Below are positions 32,195 through 40,156 of a stretch of 62,051 bases of DNA, piece after piece. Numbering within the stretch: position 1 is the first letter of the stretch; each line of letters begins with the position of its first letter. The notes below the pieces were generated by a model. That model was not told the origin of the DNA and ran no database searches. It was given only the letters and a program-made list of their open reading frames with translations. The position numbers and the translations under genes were made by a program. This DNA is from Paenisporosarcina sp. OV554 (GTDB lineage: Bacteria; Bacillota; Bacilli; Bacillales_A; Planococcaceae), in assembly GCF_003058165.1 (NCBI RefSeq), contig NZ_QBUC01000022.1, positions 1 to 62,051 on the forward strand, read 5' to 3'.

Positions 32195-32430
32195 AAAAGC
32201 CTGAAGTCACACCAGGCCTTCACTGATCAATATATTGAATTAACTTCTTAATCCCCTCTTTATCCATGCCTCACCAATTTTAACTACCTCAGTCGAAATC
32301 TTACCTGTAATCGCACACACATAGGTTTGACGATGTGGCTCAATGATTATTTGTGTATCATTAAAGGAAATATCAATCATATCGCCAACTTTTAATTGAA
32401 ATCGATTAAATACAAAATTACAATTCACTT
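32195..32430 (-). pseudogene. Decayed AbrB-type regulator, copy 1
   Basis: NRFQLKVGDMIDISFNDTQI then IIEPHRQTYVCAITGKISTE matches residues 20-60 of the intact gene at 34192. The first 20 residues (KRIGKLGRILLPKD) are replaced, and a frameshift alters the end. Its 3' flank, including a GCCTG-type hairpin, is also duplicated. The two copies flank the SCO gene group. Confidence 0.8.
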
Positions 32431-32455
32431 CCTTACCGTGATTCAGGAATAAAAT

Positions 32456-33043
32456 TTATTCCGAATCCTCTATCAACTGTATCAAGTGATCAGCTACTTT
32501 TTCGATATTCACCCTTTTTTTACCCATCGCCATATCGTGATGGGCTCTTATTTGATCAGTTGAATCCACCACAAACATGGATGTGGAATGGGTAAGAAAT
32601 CCATCTTGATTTTTTTTATAGGCAAAATTGAAGTATTGAGTAAATTTCTTGGTTTCTTCTTCCGTGCCTCTTGAAAATAACCAGTTGGGGCTCGAAATGT
32701 CAAAAGTATCTTTGTACTGTATAATTCTCTCTCTCGTATCGTTGGTCGGATCTAATGTCACAGCTACAATAAGATACTGATCGTCAGATATACCTTTGTC
32801 CTTCATTAATTGGTGCAAATCTTTCAAGTCCAACATGGTAGTTGGACAAATATCTGGACAGTTTGTATAGAAGAAAGTTACTAGTTTTGGTTTTTTGTTA
32901 ATGGACGCGTCTTCTCCACTCACTTCAGTCAGTGCCCATTCCTTTACAGTGCCAATTTGAGGCAAATCGATTGACTTCGGCCATAAAAAGTTAAAAGCCA
33001 TAAATCCGACAACCAATAACATCACAATGACAAATACTTTCAT
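32456..33043 (-). CDS. SCO1/SenC-family protein
   Basis: A 195-residue membrane-anchored thioredoxin-fold protein. One N-terminal helix (about 2-20) is followed by FFYTNCPDICPTT with the copper-binding CxxxC (Cys62, Cys66), and THSTSMF holds the third ligand, His152. SCO proteins deliver copper to the CuA site of cytochrome oxidase or act as thiol reductases. GGGGG precedes the ATG. It is last of a three-gene minus-strand group and faces the YcnK-like operon. Confidence 0.9.
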   Translation of the reverse strand: MKVFVIVMLLVVGFMAFNFLWPKSIDLPQIGTVKEWALTEVSGEDASINKKPKLVTFFYTNCPDICPTTMLDLKDLHQLMKDKGISDDQYLIVAVTLDPTNDTRERIIQYKDTFDISSPNWLFSRGTEEETKKFTQYFNFAYKKNQDGFLTHSTSMFVVDSTDQIRAHHDMAMGKKRVNIEKVADHLIQLIEDSE

Positions 33044-33055
33044 TAGGATCCCCCT

Positions 33056-33084
33056 TTATGCTCTTCACGAAAAGAGAGCATTTT
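33056..33084. terminator. Small hairpin between membrane-protein and SCO genes
   Basis: ATGCTCT pairs with AGAGCAT around TCACGAAAAG. It has no T-run on the minus strand, so it may be a processing or attenuation site. Confidence 0.4.
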
Positions 33085-33544
33085 ACACCTTGATTGAATA
33101 ACGAATGAAGTGACTGATGAGTGCATGAAGACAAGCAGTGAAAATAGCAAGACTATACATATTTTTTACAATCATTGCTTCCGACTCAATTGGGATATCG
33201 CACAGAGCTGGATTTTGTAGTACAACACCGAGCATCATTCCCATAATTCCTCCCAATGTGCCATTATAAATACCGTTTAAAGTAGCCGGGGCTTTTATGA
33301 TTGCACCGAATTTCCAACCAATAAACAATCCACCTAAGATAGGAAGGAGATAAAAATTTTTTTGATTGGCAGGAAGCAATAGTTCCAGGTAAAGTGCCAA
33401 GGCAAAGGAAGATATCATAGTTATGGCCATACACATCGTCTTGGTAAATCGATCGTCAAATAATAAATGTTTCTTTTTAAAAATCCTGTAAACATAACCT
33501 GATTCAGTTAGATTCCAAATAAATAGCAATATGATGAGTAGCAA
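33083..33544 (-). CDS. Polytopic membrane protein of unknown function
   Basis: A 153-residue protein with about four membrane helices. The centre, LGGLFIGWKFGAIIKAPATL followed by NGIYNGTLGGIMGMMLG, resembles the centre of the next gene (GLTAGALFGLLFD...GLTNGVVIGLMSP), suggesting paralogues. The TTG start has only a weak ribosome site, so translation may be coupled to the gene upstream. It is between that gene and the SCO gene. The function is unknown. Confidence 0.65.
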   Translation of the reverse strand: MLLIILLFIWNLTESGYVYRIFKKKHLLFDDRFTKTMCMAITMISSFALALYLELLLPANQKNFYLLPILGGLFIGWKFGAIIKAPATLNGIYNGTLGGIMGMMLGVVLQNPALCDIPIESEAMIVKNMYSLAIFTACLHALISHFIRYSIKV

Positions 33545-33563
33545 GGTTTACATCACGACCCTT

Positions 33564-33971
33564 TTAATTGAAATAAAAATAGTGAGTAAACTTAAAACAA
33601 AAAAGCCGTGAATGAACCTCAAACACGGATTCCATTTCTATAACTGTTCCGATCATCGGTGACATCAACCCAATGACGACTCCATTTGTTAAACCTGTCA
33701 CAAACGTTTGGTAATCGAATAACAGTCCAAACAATGCTCCAGCCGTTAATCCTACCAATGTGGAAATAACAGTTATCCAAGTGAAATGAAAGGGATATTG
33801 TAGTATAAGTAATACACCGGATAGTAAAGCTGTCATCCCTCCCATTACAACGCTGATATTCATCCCTAATTGAAAATCGATAAGTTTCTTAATTTTTCTT
33901 AAATACATATAAAACCCAATAGCTATACATACATCCATATACATAAAAAGCAAAAACGCTATTTTAGTCAT
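33564..33971 (-). CDS. Polytopic membrane protein, probable 3' frameshift
   Basis: A 135-residue frame with four membrane helices. The last 20 residues (HSRLFCFKFTHYFYFN) are unlike the rest. In the neighbouring frame FFVLSLLTIFISIKRVVM continues as a normal membrane helix and ends in ATGTAA just before the next start, so a one-base shift near 33600-33620 is likely. AAAGGGGTGG precedes the ATG. It is first gene of the SCO group. The family is not recognised. Confidence 0.6.
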   Translation of the reverse strand: MTKIAFLLFMYMDVCIAIGFYMYLRKIKKLIDFQLGMNISVVMGGMTALLSGVLLILQYPFHFTWITVISTLVGLTAGALFGLLFDYQTFVTGLTNGVVIGLMSPMIGTVIEMESVFEVHSRLFCFKFTHYFYFN

Positions 33972-34167
33972 AGTCCCACCCCTTTACACAATATGAAGAG
34001 ACTGATATCGACGAACATTGTCCATTTAAAGTTCAGTATTTCCTATAATTTGGTGACTCATTATGTTGCAAACCTCTTCTTCGTATTCCTAGTCTGAAGA
34101 ATGCCCCCCATCGGCACGTGCGTACAAAATAAAAAAAAAATCTTAAAACTAAATGTTTCAATAAAAA

Positions 34168-34193
34168 AAAGCCTGATTCGATTTCAGGCTTTT
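34168..34193 (-). terminator. Terminator of the AbrB-type gene
   Basis: AAGCCTGA pairs with TCAGGCTT. The minus strand continues TTTTTTTA. A related hairpin follows copy 1 near 32200. Confidence 0.75.
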
Positions 34194-34440
34194 ACTGATC
34201 CATATATTGAATTAACTTCTTGATTCCCTCTTTACTAATCCACGCCTCATCAATTTTTACGGCCTCTGTTGAAATCTTCCCTGTACTCGCACACACATAA
34301 GTTTGACGATGTGGCTCGATAATTATTTGTGTATCATTATAGGAAATATCAATCATATCGCCATCTTTTAATTGAAATCGATCTAAAATATCTTTCGGCA
34401 ATAAGATTCGTCCTAATTTCCCAATACGTTTTGTCTGCAA
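34192..34440 (-). CDS. AbrB/MazE/SpoVT-family DNA-binding protein
   Basis: An 82-residue protein. The N-terminal swapped-hairpin domain (KRIGKLGRILLPKDILDRFQ, LKDGDMIDISYNDTQIIIEP) is typical of AbrB-type transition-state regulators. A short C-terminal part (YVCASTGKISTEAVKIDEAW) probably mediates multimers. The TTG start has GAGGTG eight bases upstream. An IS110 fragment begins just upstream, so its own promoter may have been replaced. Copy 1 at 32195 is dead. Confidence 0.85.
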   Translation of the reverse strand: MQTKRIGKLGRILLPKDILDRFQLKDGDMIDISYNDTQIIIEPHRQTYVCASTGKISTEAVKIDEAWISKEGIKKLIQYMDQ

Positions 34441-34454
34441 TCTCTACACACCTC

Positions 34455-34726
34455 ACAATCAGGAGCTTCTCCTTCAGAAAGAACAATGTATCGGCAAGAT
34501 GGAGTCGTTGGCCGAAAGGTTTGAAGAGTATGGCATATTACGTAGTATCCCAGCTAGTGGGGTAAAGACAGCTGTCGGAATGATAGCAGAAATTGGAGAC
34601 ATTCGGAGGTTTGACAACAACAGACAACTGAATGCCTATTGATATTTGCGGTACCAATCCGGGAAGTTTATAGCTAAAGATAAAATTAATAAACGCGGCA
34701 ATAAGCACCTACGTAAAATTATGTAT
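34455..34726 (+). mobile_element. IS110-family transposase fragment
   Basis: The plus strand reads QLLLQKEQCIGKMESLAERF, EEYGILRSIPASGVKTAVGM, IAEIGDIRRFDNNRQLNAY, a stop, then YQSGKFIAKDKINKRGNKHL and RKIMYR. This is the Transposase_20 (HhH-containing) C-terminal domain of IS110 enzymes. Both ends are missing. The fragment abuts a truncated ynfA gene at 34726/34727. Confidence 0.8.
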
Positions 34727-34818
34727 CGTTTACCTTCTCTTAACCATAACCAGATAAGATAGCCGCCACCTATTTCAGCAAGACCCGCCAGTATAATTAA
34801 TGCTATTGATTAAATCAT
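34727..34818 (-). pseudogene. ynfA: YnfA (UPF0060) remnant, copy 2 (5' end)
   Basis: From an ATG at 34818 the frame reads MI, a TAA, then SIALIILAGLAEIGGGYLIW and LWLREGK before meeting the IS110 fragment. It is the N-terminal first helix of the same family whose later part is at 20749-20990. The shared stretch GGGYLIWLW.REGK is nearly identical in both. Confidence 0.75.
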
Positions 34819-34871
34819 TTAGGTCACTTCCTACTTTAATTAATATAGCTATTATAACGTAACCTTTTTGG

Positions 34872-34905
34872 GTAAACTGCCACTTAGTTCAACAAAAAAG
34901 AGGCC
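34872..34905. repeat. Cassette repeat, degenerate left box
   Basis: GTAAACTGCCACTTAGTTCA then ACAAAAAAGAGG. Only the left half remains. Confidence 0.6.
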
Positions 34906-35291
34906 TAATCCAAGTTCCGTGAACACTCGCAAAGATAATTAAACCACCACATAATTAAATAGACATTCGCGAAGGCGCAATCATAGTAAGGAAGACTCCT
35001 TCATGGTATGGAATCCAGCCAATCCAGTTGGCAAAGATGAAATAGAGAACCGTAATGAAGATAAAGTGAATCAGTGTTTGCTGTCAAAGAGCCAATCTTT
35101 TCATTTCGAATATCATGGCTGCTACTGCGAAAAACCAGCCACAAAGCAAGGAACCCCATGCATTTTTTACATACAAATCACCATCCAACGTGCTTTCATT
35201 ACCAAAAACAACGATGCTCACATTGATAAACACCGAAAGAATGGCCCCTATTCCCAATTCCGAACACACTTCTTAGTAAAAATGCTTTCAA
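34906..35291 (-). pseudogene. DUF3021 membrane protein remnant
   Basis: AAAGGAGG and TTG at 35291 start MKAFLLRSVFGIGNR. After a frameshift the product continues IGAILSVFINVSIVVFGNES, VKNAWGSLLCGWFFAVAAMI, FEMKRLAL, then a stop and FIFANWIGWIPYHEGVFLTM. DUF3021 proteins are membrane partners of LytTR regulators. A LytTR fragment lies directly upstream, so this is a broken two-gene operon. Confidence 0.75.
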
Positions 35292-35299
35292 GTTAACCC

Positions 35300-35527
35300 T
35301 CCTTTTCATTTTCAGTAATTCTTTGATTGCACTTACGTATGACGATAAGTATTCTTTTGCACCCGAAAGTGAACACACAGAGTGCCATTGAAAGATGCTT
35401 CAAATTTGCTCATTTCATAAATGTTGGAAATGACGAATTTCGAGATTCTTATAAATTGATGAGCATGCAAGGTATTCTCCAGTTCATACAATTTCTCTTT
35501 TACTTGGACAAATCCAGATACGGTCAT
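35300..35527 (-). pseudogene. LytTR-type regulator, C-terminal remnant
   Basis: The frame reads FVQVKEKLYELENTLHAHQF, IRISKFVISNIYEMSKFEAS, FNGTLCVHF, then a frameshift into AKEYLSSYVSAIKELLK. This is the DNA-binding beta-domain of LytTR regulators, missing its N-terminal part. It partners the DUF3021 remnant. Confidence 0.75.
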
Positions 35528-35611
35528 TTGTTATTCCCACCATTCTTTTAGTACAGAATGAGATAACCTATAATGGATATAAAGAATTTTTTGGAGGAGG
35601 AGAGACATCAA

Positions 35612-36874
35612 TTGACTAAAATAGAAAGAAAAGCAAATTCTAAAAAAATAGCAAATTGGTCTCTCGGCATAATGGGTGTGGGATTCTTGGCTACCCTTCC
35701 GATTAACGATTCCATAGCTGGCAAGTTGTTGCAAGGAGGCTTTGAAGCAGGTCTAATAGGAGGCTTGGCCGATTGGTTTGCAGTGACAGCGTTATTTCGA
35801 CATCCACTCAATATCCCGATCCCGCACACAGCACTCTTACCTAAAAACCGCGAACGGATCATTGGAACAATTTTACATGTATTAGAAAATGAATGGCTCA
35901 CGAAAGAAAGTATTGTTAATAAAATTAAACACGTCCAAATTGCCCAATTGCTATTAGACAAAGTCGAGACGGAACTTCAAAGAAATGAAATGAAAAAGCA
36001 ACTTCAAAAAGCCACTATATATCTAGCTAGTAATATGGATATAAACCCATTAAAGCCTCAATTGGAATTGTGGGCTAAAGAACTTATGAATAGCATCAAA
36101 ACAGAATACGTGATCCAAAAAGCCATTGATAAAGCACTAGAAAATCAAATGGATGAAAGATTATATACAATGGCCCTTAAAGTGGTAGATAGCAAATTGT
36201 CTGACCAAAAGACAAGAGATGTAATTACTAAAATGATCACAAACGCAATTGAAAAAAATTCAGAGAACAAAATTTTCGGGTTCGCCTTAAAATCTGTAAT
36301 GAATATAGCTAGTGGGAAAATGGCAGAAATCATCGATGTTTCGATTACGGACTTTCTAGAAGACTTAAATAGCGAAACCAGTGAAAACCGAAAAAAAATC
36401 ATTGGATATATCCGAACTGAAATGGAACAAGTTAAAAACAACGAGTCCGTTATTCAACAAATCGAAACTATTAAACAGAGTTCAGTGAATGAATATGACA
36501 TGAAGCCATTATTTGAAACGCTAAATAAACGTATCCAAAACCTTTTGTTAACATACGTTCAGCAAGAAAATTTCATAGAGGACATACTCTCGCCAATTAT
36601 CAAAAAAGGAATTGCCAAATTGAAAGGACAATCGACGACCCTATTGAAATTAGACGTGTGGATAAAGGAGCAAATTCTTGATATTATCGAACAAAATCAC
36701 CAAAAAATCGGGCAATTAGTGAAAGATAATTTGGATAAAATGACAAACGATGAAATTACAGTGTTGCTTGAAAACAAGTTAGGAAATGACATCACATGGA
36801 TCCGTGTGAATGGGGCATTATGCGGTTGCTTAATTGGACTAGCCCTAACTGGAATCAAACTAATCACAGGATAA
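35612..36874 (+). CDS. DUF445-family membrane-associated protein
   Basis: A 420-residue DUF445 (YjiN-like) protein. An N-terminal helix pair (WSLGIMGVGFLATLPIN and the GGFEAGLIGGLADWFAVTAL motif, HPLNIPIPHTALLP) is followed by a long helical domain and a C-terminal membrane helix with GCLIGLALTG. The TTG start has GGAGGAGGAGAG seven bases upstream and is preferred over an in-frame ATG at 35573. It probably acts at the membrane or, in spore-formers, the spore envelope; the role is unknown. Confidence 0.85.
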   Translation: MTKIERKANSKKIANWSLGIMGVGFLATLPINDSIAGKLLQGGFEAGLIGGLADWFAVTALFRHPLNIPIPHTALLPKNRERIIGTILHVLENEWLTKESIVNKIKHVQIAQLLLDKVETELQRNEMKKQLQKATIYLASNMDINPLKPQLELWAKELMNSIKTEYVIQKAIDKALENQMDERLYTMALKVVDSKLSDQKTRDVITKMITNAIEKNSENKIFGFALKSVMNIASGKMAEIIDVSITDFLEDLNSETSENRKKIIGYIRTEMEQVKNNESVIQQIETIKQSSVNEYDMKPLFETLNKRIQNLLLTYVQQENFIEDILSPIIKKGIAKLKGQSTTLLKLDVWIKEQILDIIEQNHQKIGQLVKDNLDKMTNDEITVLLENKLGNDITWIRVNGALCGCLIGLALTGIKLITG

Positions 36875-37082
36875 ATTCACACACCGAATAATGCATTGGC
36901 GTTTTTTATCATCATAAAGCTTCTCCAATACTGGATAAGTGCCCTCCTCCAATAAAAAGAAATTTAGTCTGACGGAAACCCAATCTTGGGTTCTGATATA
37001 TTTCTTTTATCATTGGACCCATTGCTAAAACTGGTACCCACTTTGTGAATGATAGAATTTTATTAAAACGCAACTATACTCA

Positions 37083-37121
37083 AAAAACCGAGCTCTTAGA
37101 ATCTCTTCTAAGGCTCGTTTT
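37083..37121 (+). terminator. Hairpin terminator
   Basis: CGAGCTCTTAGAA pairs with TTCTAAGGCTCG around TCTC, followed by TTTT. Confidence 0.7.
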
Positions 37122-37170
37122 CTGTCTAAAGATATATTTTAGTTGCCCCCAAAAAATCTTTAGTTATTTA

Positions 37171-37205
37171 TAAAGCCGGAAGAAATCTCCCGGCTTTTTT
37201 CTTTT
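37171..37205 (+). terminator. Rho-independent terminator
   Basis: AAAGCCGG pairs with CCGGCTTT around AAGAAATCTC and is followed by TTTCTTTT. Confidence 0.75.
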
Positions 37206-37546
37206 AATTATTCGCCTGTTCTAGCAAAATGTTTCGTTCAATTCGTTCACTAATTTCAACATAAACGCGTAGGAATACAGCCTGTTATTCTTCATTAGTA
37301 ACTTGGCTTTGGCAGGATCATAGAATCACAGTGACTACGTTTCACATGTGGGAATGTCATCTATTTTAAGAACGTCAACACCAAATAAATTGAAATAGAT
37401 GGGAATTTATCAAAAATAACACACTTCTTAAGGTCTTTAACCCTTAAAAATGGAGATTTTTATTTCCATTGGATGCATTGGAAACGAATGGCTAATTTTT
37501 TGCTAGATTTTAAAGATAGACTAAGTGGCAGAGGAGGGAATAAAAA

Positions 37547-38326
37547 ATGAAAAAAGTGTTACTAAGTTTAACAATGGGAGCGATGGTGTTCTCATTAAGT
37601 CAAGCAACAACAGCAGAAGCATCATTTTCATCATATAAACCCACGTGCGAGACTAATAATGTTTCAGATTTTTCTACACGTACTCAAGCAAAACAGGTGG
37701 ATTACTCGGCCTTAGAAAAACAAATGCTAGAAAAACTTTATGCACAACTTGAAACTGCAGGTTTATCACAAGCAGGAATCAAACAAGTTGTTCAAAAGAC
37801 TGAAGCAACAAAACCAGTTGCTCAGAAACCAGCAGAAGTTTCTAAGCCTGCACCAGCAAAACCAGTTGCACAAAAACCAGCTACATCTACACCACCAGCT
37901 GTAGAAAAACCAGCTACTGCACCACCTGCAACTCAACAACCAGGGTCGATTTCAAACATAGAACAACAAGTTCTAACTTTGACGAATCAAGAACGTGCAA
38001 AAAGTGGTTTAAAACCACTTGCTACTGATGCGTTGTTAATGAATTCTGCTCGTGAAAAATCAGCAGATATGAGCAAGAACAAATATTTCTCTCATACTAG
38101 TCCAACACTAGGTTCACCGTTCGATCAAATGAAAGCTAACGGCATTCAATACAAAGCCGCAGCTGAAAACATCGCAATGGGTCAAAAAACGGCGGCAGAA
38201 GTCGTTAAAGGATGGATGGAATCACCAGGACATCGCGCTAATATCATGAATGGAAACTACACTCATATTGGTATTGGATACGATGCAAAAGGTAATTACT
38301 GGACACAACAATTCATTCAAAAATAA
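37547..38326 (+). CDS. Secreted CAP-domain (SCP/PR1) protein
   Basis: A 259-residue secreted protein. The signal peptide is about residues 1-26 (KKVLLSLTMGAMVFSLSQAT). A helical segment and a Pro/Ala/Lys-rich linker with KPVAQKPA repeats (about 85-135) precede the CAP domain (about 140-257): LTNQERAKSGLKPL, KYFSHTSPT, AAENIAMG and SPGHRANIMN. It resembles the YkwD/YlbC type of Bacillus. AGGAGG lies about 11 bases before the ATG. The likely location is the cell wall; the activity is unknown. Confidence 0.9.
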   Translation: MKKVLLSLTMGAMVFSLSQATTAEASFSSYKPTCETNNVSDFSTRTQAKQVDYSALEKQMLEKLYAQLETAGLSQAGIKQVVQKTEATKPVAQKPAEVSKPAPAKPVAQKPATSTPPAVEKPATAPPATQQPGSISNIEQQVLTLTNQERAKSGLKPLATDALLMNSAREKSADMSKNKYFSHTSPTLGSPFDQMKANGIQYKAAAENIAMGQKTAAEVVKGWMESPGHRANIMNGNYTHIGIGYDAKGNYWTQQFIQK

Positions 38327-38331
38327 AAATA

Positions 38332-38413
38332 AAAATTAACGGTCATCTCTCTTTTTAGAGATGGCCGTTTTAGAATGCAGAAAAAATCGTAGATATATGC
38401 TGTCTGCCAGTCT
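38332..38413 (+). repeat. CAP-gene terminator block, copy 2
   Basis: The block opens with a terminator-like stem (AACGGTCATCTCT and AGAGATGGCCGTT). It is nearly identical to 29264-29345. Here it directly follows the CAP gene, so this is probably the original position. Confidence 0.85.
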
Positions 38414-38542
38414 AGTGTTCATTGTGGTTATGACAATCCGGTAATGTCATAACCTATTTCAAGATAGAAATTCCACTTCCGGGCTGAATGCTACGCGCAT
38501 CATTAGTGACACAGCCTCTGGATTCGGAAGACATTTACTTCA

Positions 38543-38950
38543 TTACTCAATAAGAAACATACTAAGATTAGTAGTGCAGACCAAGGCATTGGTTAGCACT
38601 ACTATTTTTTTATATAGTAGAGGTGAAGAATAGGTCGTGGTAGCCTTTGGGTCTTGAATCCGAATAAGAAACCGACCTACTTCACCATCCTTATTTGAAT
38701 CAGGTTTGAGTATGTTGAATCCAGCGAGATCGTGTATAAGAAATGGGAATCGATAAGGCGAAGCAGGTGAAGCATATCCAACATTAATCTTATTAAATAA
38801 ATACGGACCAAAATCCGGATATAAGGCATCCACCCATTCTTCGGCTTGAATTTCCGAATCAAAAATACGATTATCTTCTTTATAACTTCCATTTATCCAT
38901 TTAACATTCTCCATTGGAAACAGGCCATTACCCTTTGGTTCGGTAATCAC
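38543..38950 (-). CDS. Hypothetical protein
   Basis: A 135-residue soluble protein starting from GTG 11 bp after the UPF0158 gene. Motifs such as SEIQAEEWVDALYPDFGPYL and FPFLIHDLAGFNILKPDSNK are conspicuous, but I recognise no family. The last 25 residues are unlike the rest and may follow a frameshift. It probably forms a two-gene operon with the UPF0158 gene. Confidence 0.55.
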   Translation of the reverse strand: MITEPKGNGLFPMENVKWINGSYKEDNRIFDSEIQAEEWVDALYPDFGPYLFNKINVGYASPASPYRFPFLIHDLAGFNILKPDSNKDGEVGRFLIRIQDPKATTTYSSPLLYKKIVVLTNALVCTTNLSMFLIE

Positions 38951-38961
38951 CTCTGTTATTT

Positions 38962-39429
38962 CTATTCAATAAAGTTTATTTTATTTTCCTGACACCAATC
39001 AATCGCAATTTGTTTAAAACACTCGTCACGGTATGAATACCATTGATCTTCTATTTCAAAATCTATTATTTTGTCCTTAAACCTTCTAAAGGCACTCTTA
39101 CCCTTAATGGCCCTTAATAAAGATTCCTGCATCCGTTGATCCCTAACTTTTAAACTGAAGTTTTCCATTATTCCATATTCATTCACTGCATATTTAGTAG
39201 GTAACTCTATATAATTTTCAAAGTTTTCAACCACATCAATTGCAGTCATTCTATTTTCTTGTTCCCATTCAGGTAAATGATCAAATGGTTCTTCGTCTTC
39301 AGCAGCTCCCAAGTCCTCAGAATTAACTATCATTATTTCACCCGTTTTAATATTTAGTAATGAACGTGACTCTTCAAACTGTACTTCCATTTCCTCAATT
39401 ATATCTTTTAGACTGACTTGTATATTCAT
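38962..39429 (-). CDS. UPF0158-family protein
   Basis: A 155-residue acidic protein. The pattern NIQVSLKDIIEEMEVQFEES, TGEIMIVNSEDLGAAEDEEP, and the C-terminal KGKSAFRRFKDKI followed by WYSYRDECFKQIAIDWCQEN is characteristic of UPF0158, a family of unknown function. AAAGGTG precedes the ATG. The gene is followed by a downstream partner and preceded by a right-box repeat at 39457. Confidence 0.8.
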   Translation of the reverse strand: MNIQVSLKDIIEEMEVQFEESRSLLNIKTGEIMIVNSEDLGAAEDEEPFDHLPEWEQENRMTAIDVVENFENYIELPTKYAVNEYGIMENFSLKVRDQRMQESLLRAIKGKSAFRRFKDKIIDFEIEDQWYSYRDECFKQIAIDWCQENKINFIE

Positions 39430-39456
39430 TATTAGATCACCTTTAGATATTTTTTT

Positions 39457-39484
39457 TACTAATGTACCCGTTAGTTAAACAAAG
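39457..39484. repeat. Cassette repeat, right box only
   Basis: TTACTAATGTACCCGTTAGT then TAAACAAAG. It opens the 39.4-49.8 kb cassette region. Confidence 0.75.
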
Positions 39485-39527
39485 ACTGTTTATTTATTTT
39501 TCGTTACCGATCATTTATTTTATTAAC

Positions 39528-39650
39528 TTACAAAGGTAGCCAACTATGTGTTGTCTCTTCAATGTCATTATTTTCTACAAGGTCACTTATTCCTTTTTTA
39601 ATAGGCTCCCATAAAGGAGTACCTTCAAATAGTTTTTACGGATGTGACAA
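39528..39650 (-). pseudogene. 3' fragment of a hypothetical cassette gene
   Basis: The minus strand reads LFEGTPLWEPIKKGISDLVE then NNDIEETTHSWLPL and a TAA. It has the look of an immunity-type protein end, but the start is lost. Confidence 0.5.
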
Positions 39651-39706
39651 ATCACTGTAACCTCCTTGATTCCATTTCTTTAATATCATAATACATATCC
39701 CCTTGT

Positions 39707-39786
39707 TTAACTAACCTGCTTACGTTACATGAAAAAGAAAAAGCGATCCTTCTTTATTGAAGAATCGCACCCGTTAGTGAAAAGTC
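39707..39786. repeat. Complete cassette repeat (own arm hairpin)
   Basis: TTAACTAACCTGCTTACGTT, arm GCGATCCTTC...GAAGAATCGC with its own perfect stem, right box CGCACCCGTTAGTG. Confidence 0.85.
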
Positions 39787-39814
39787 GACCTAAAGTTTCC
39801 TTTTTAATAATTTA

Positions 39815-39967
39815 TTAGACTAGGTAAAAACCACCTTTATTTAAAATACCATTAAATATTTGGTTTGCCTTTTCTGCACTTAGTGCTTGCTGAGCACCTT
39901 CACTTGCTGACTCAGCAGCCTTAGTCAATATAAATTCTTTGTCCTTTTCCGTTGCTTTCTCAATCAT
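39815..39967 (-). pseudogene. N-terminal fragment of a GNAT acetyltransferase
   Basis: From an ATG with AAAGGTGG upstream the frame reads MIEKATEKDKEFILTKAAES ... LNKGGFYLV and stops. This is the first 50 residues of a GNAT protein, ending before the acetyl-CoA-binding motif A. The truncation point lies 30 bp from the repeat at 39786. Confidence 0.65.
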
Positions 39968-40047
39968 AAACGTTCCACCTTTTTCCATAAGTATAGGATA
40001 TACTTCGACAGACAGTTTTGTATTTCCTTTAACCTTCACATCTTTTG

Positions 40048-40110
40048 GTTAAGACTATATGCACCATTTAGTACAAAAAGAAAAAGGGCTGAGCCCAATG
40101 ATTTTCCGCT
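40048..40110. repeat. Degenerate cassette repeat
   Basis: ATATGCACCATTTAGTACAA then AAAGAAAAAGGGCTGAGCCC. The left box and arm are recognisable, the right box is not. Confidence 0.5.
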
Positions 40111-40156
40111 TTATACTTACTACTCTAAAAATCGGGATTCAAATCCATTTCACTAA

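Larger units (their letters stand above)
36875..37546. other. Intergenic: gene scrap, two terminators, CAP-gene leader
   Basis: On the minus strand 36895-37070 reads KWVPVLAMGPMIKEIYQNPR and LGFRQTKFLFIGGGH, a scrap I cannot assign. Two terminator hairpins follow (listed separately). The 300 bp before the CAP gene contain no other frame of note. Confidence 0.5.
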
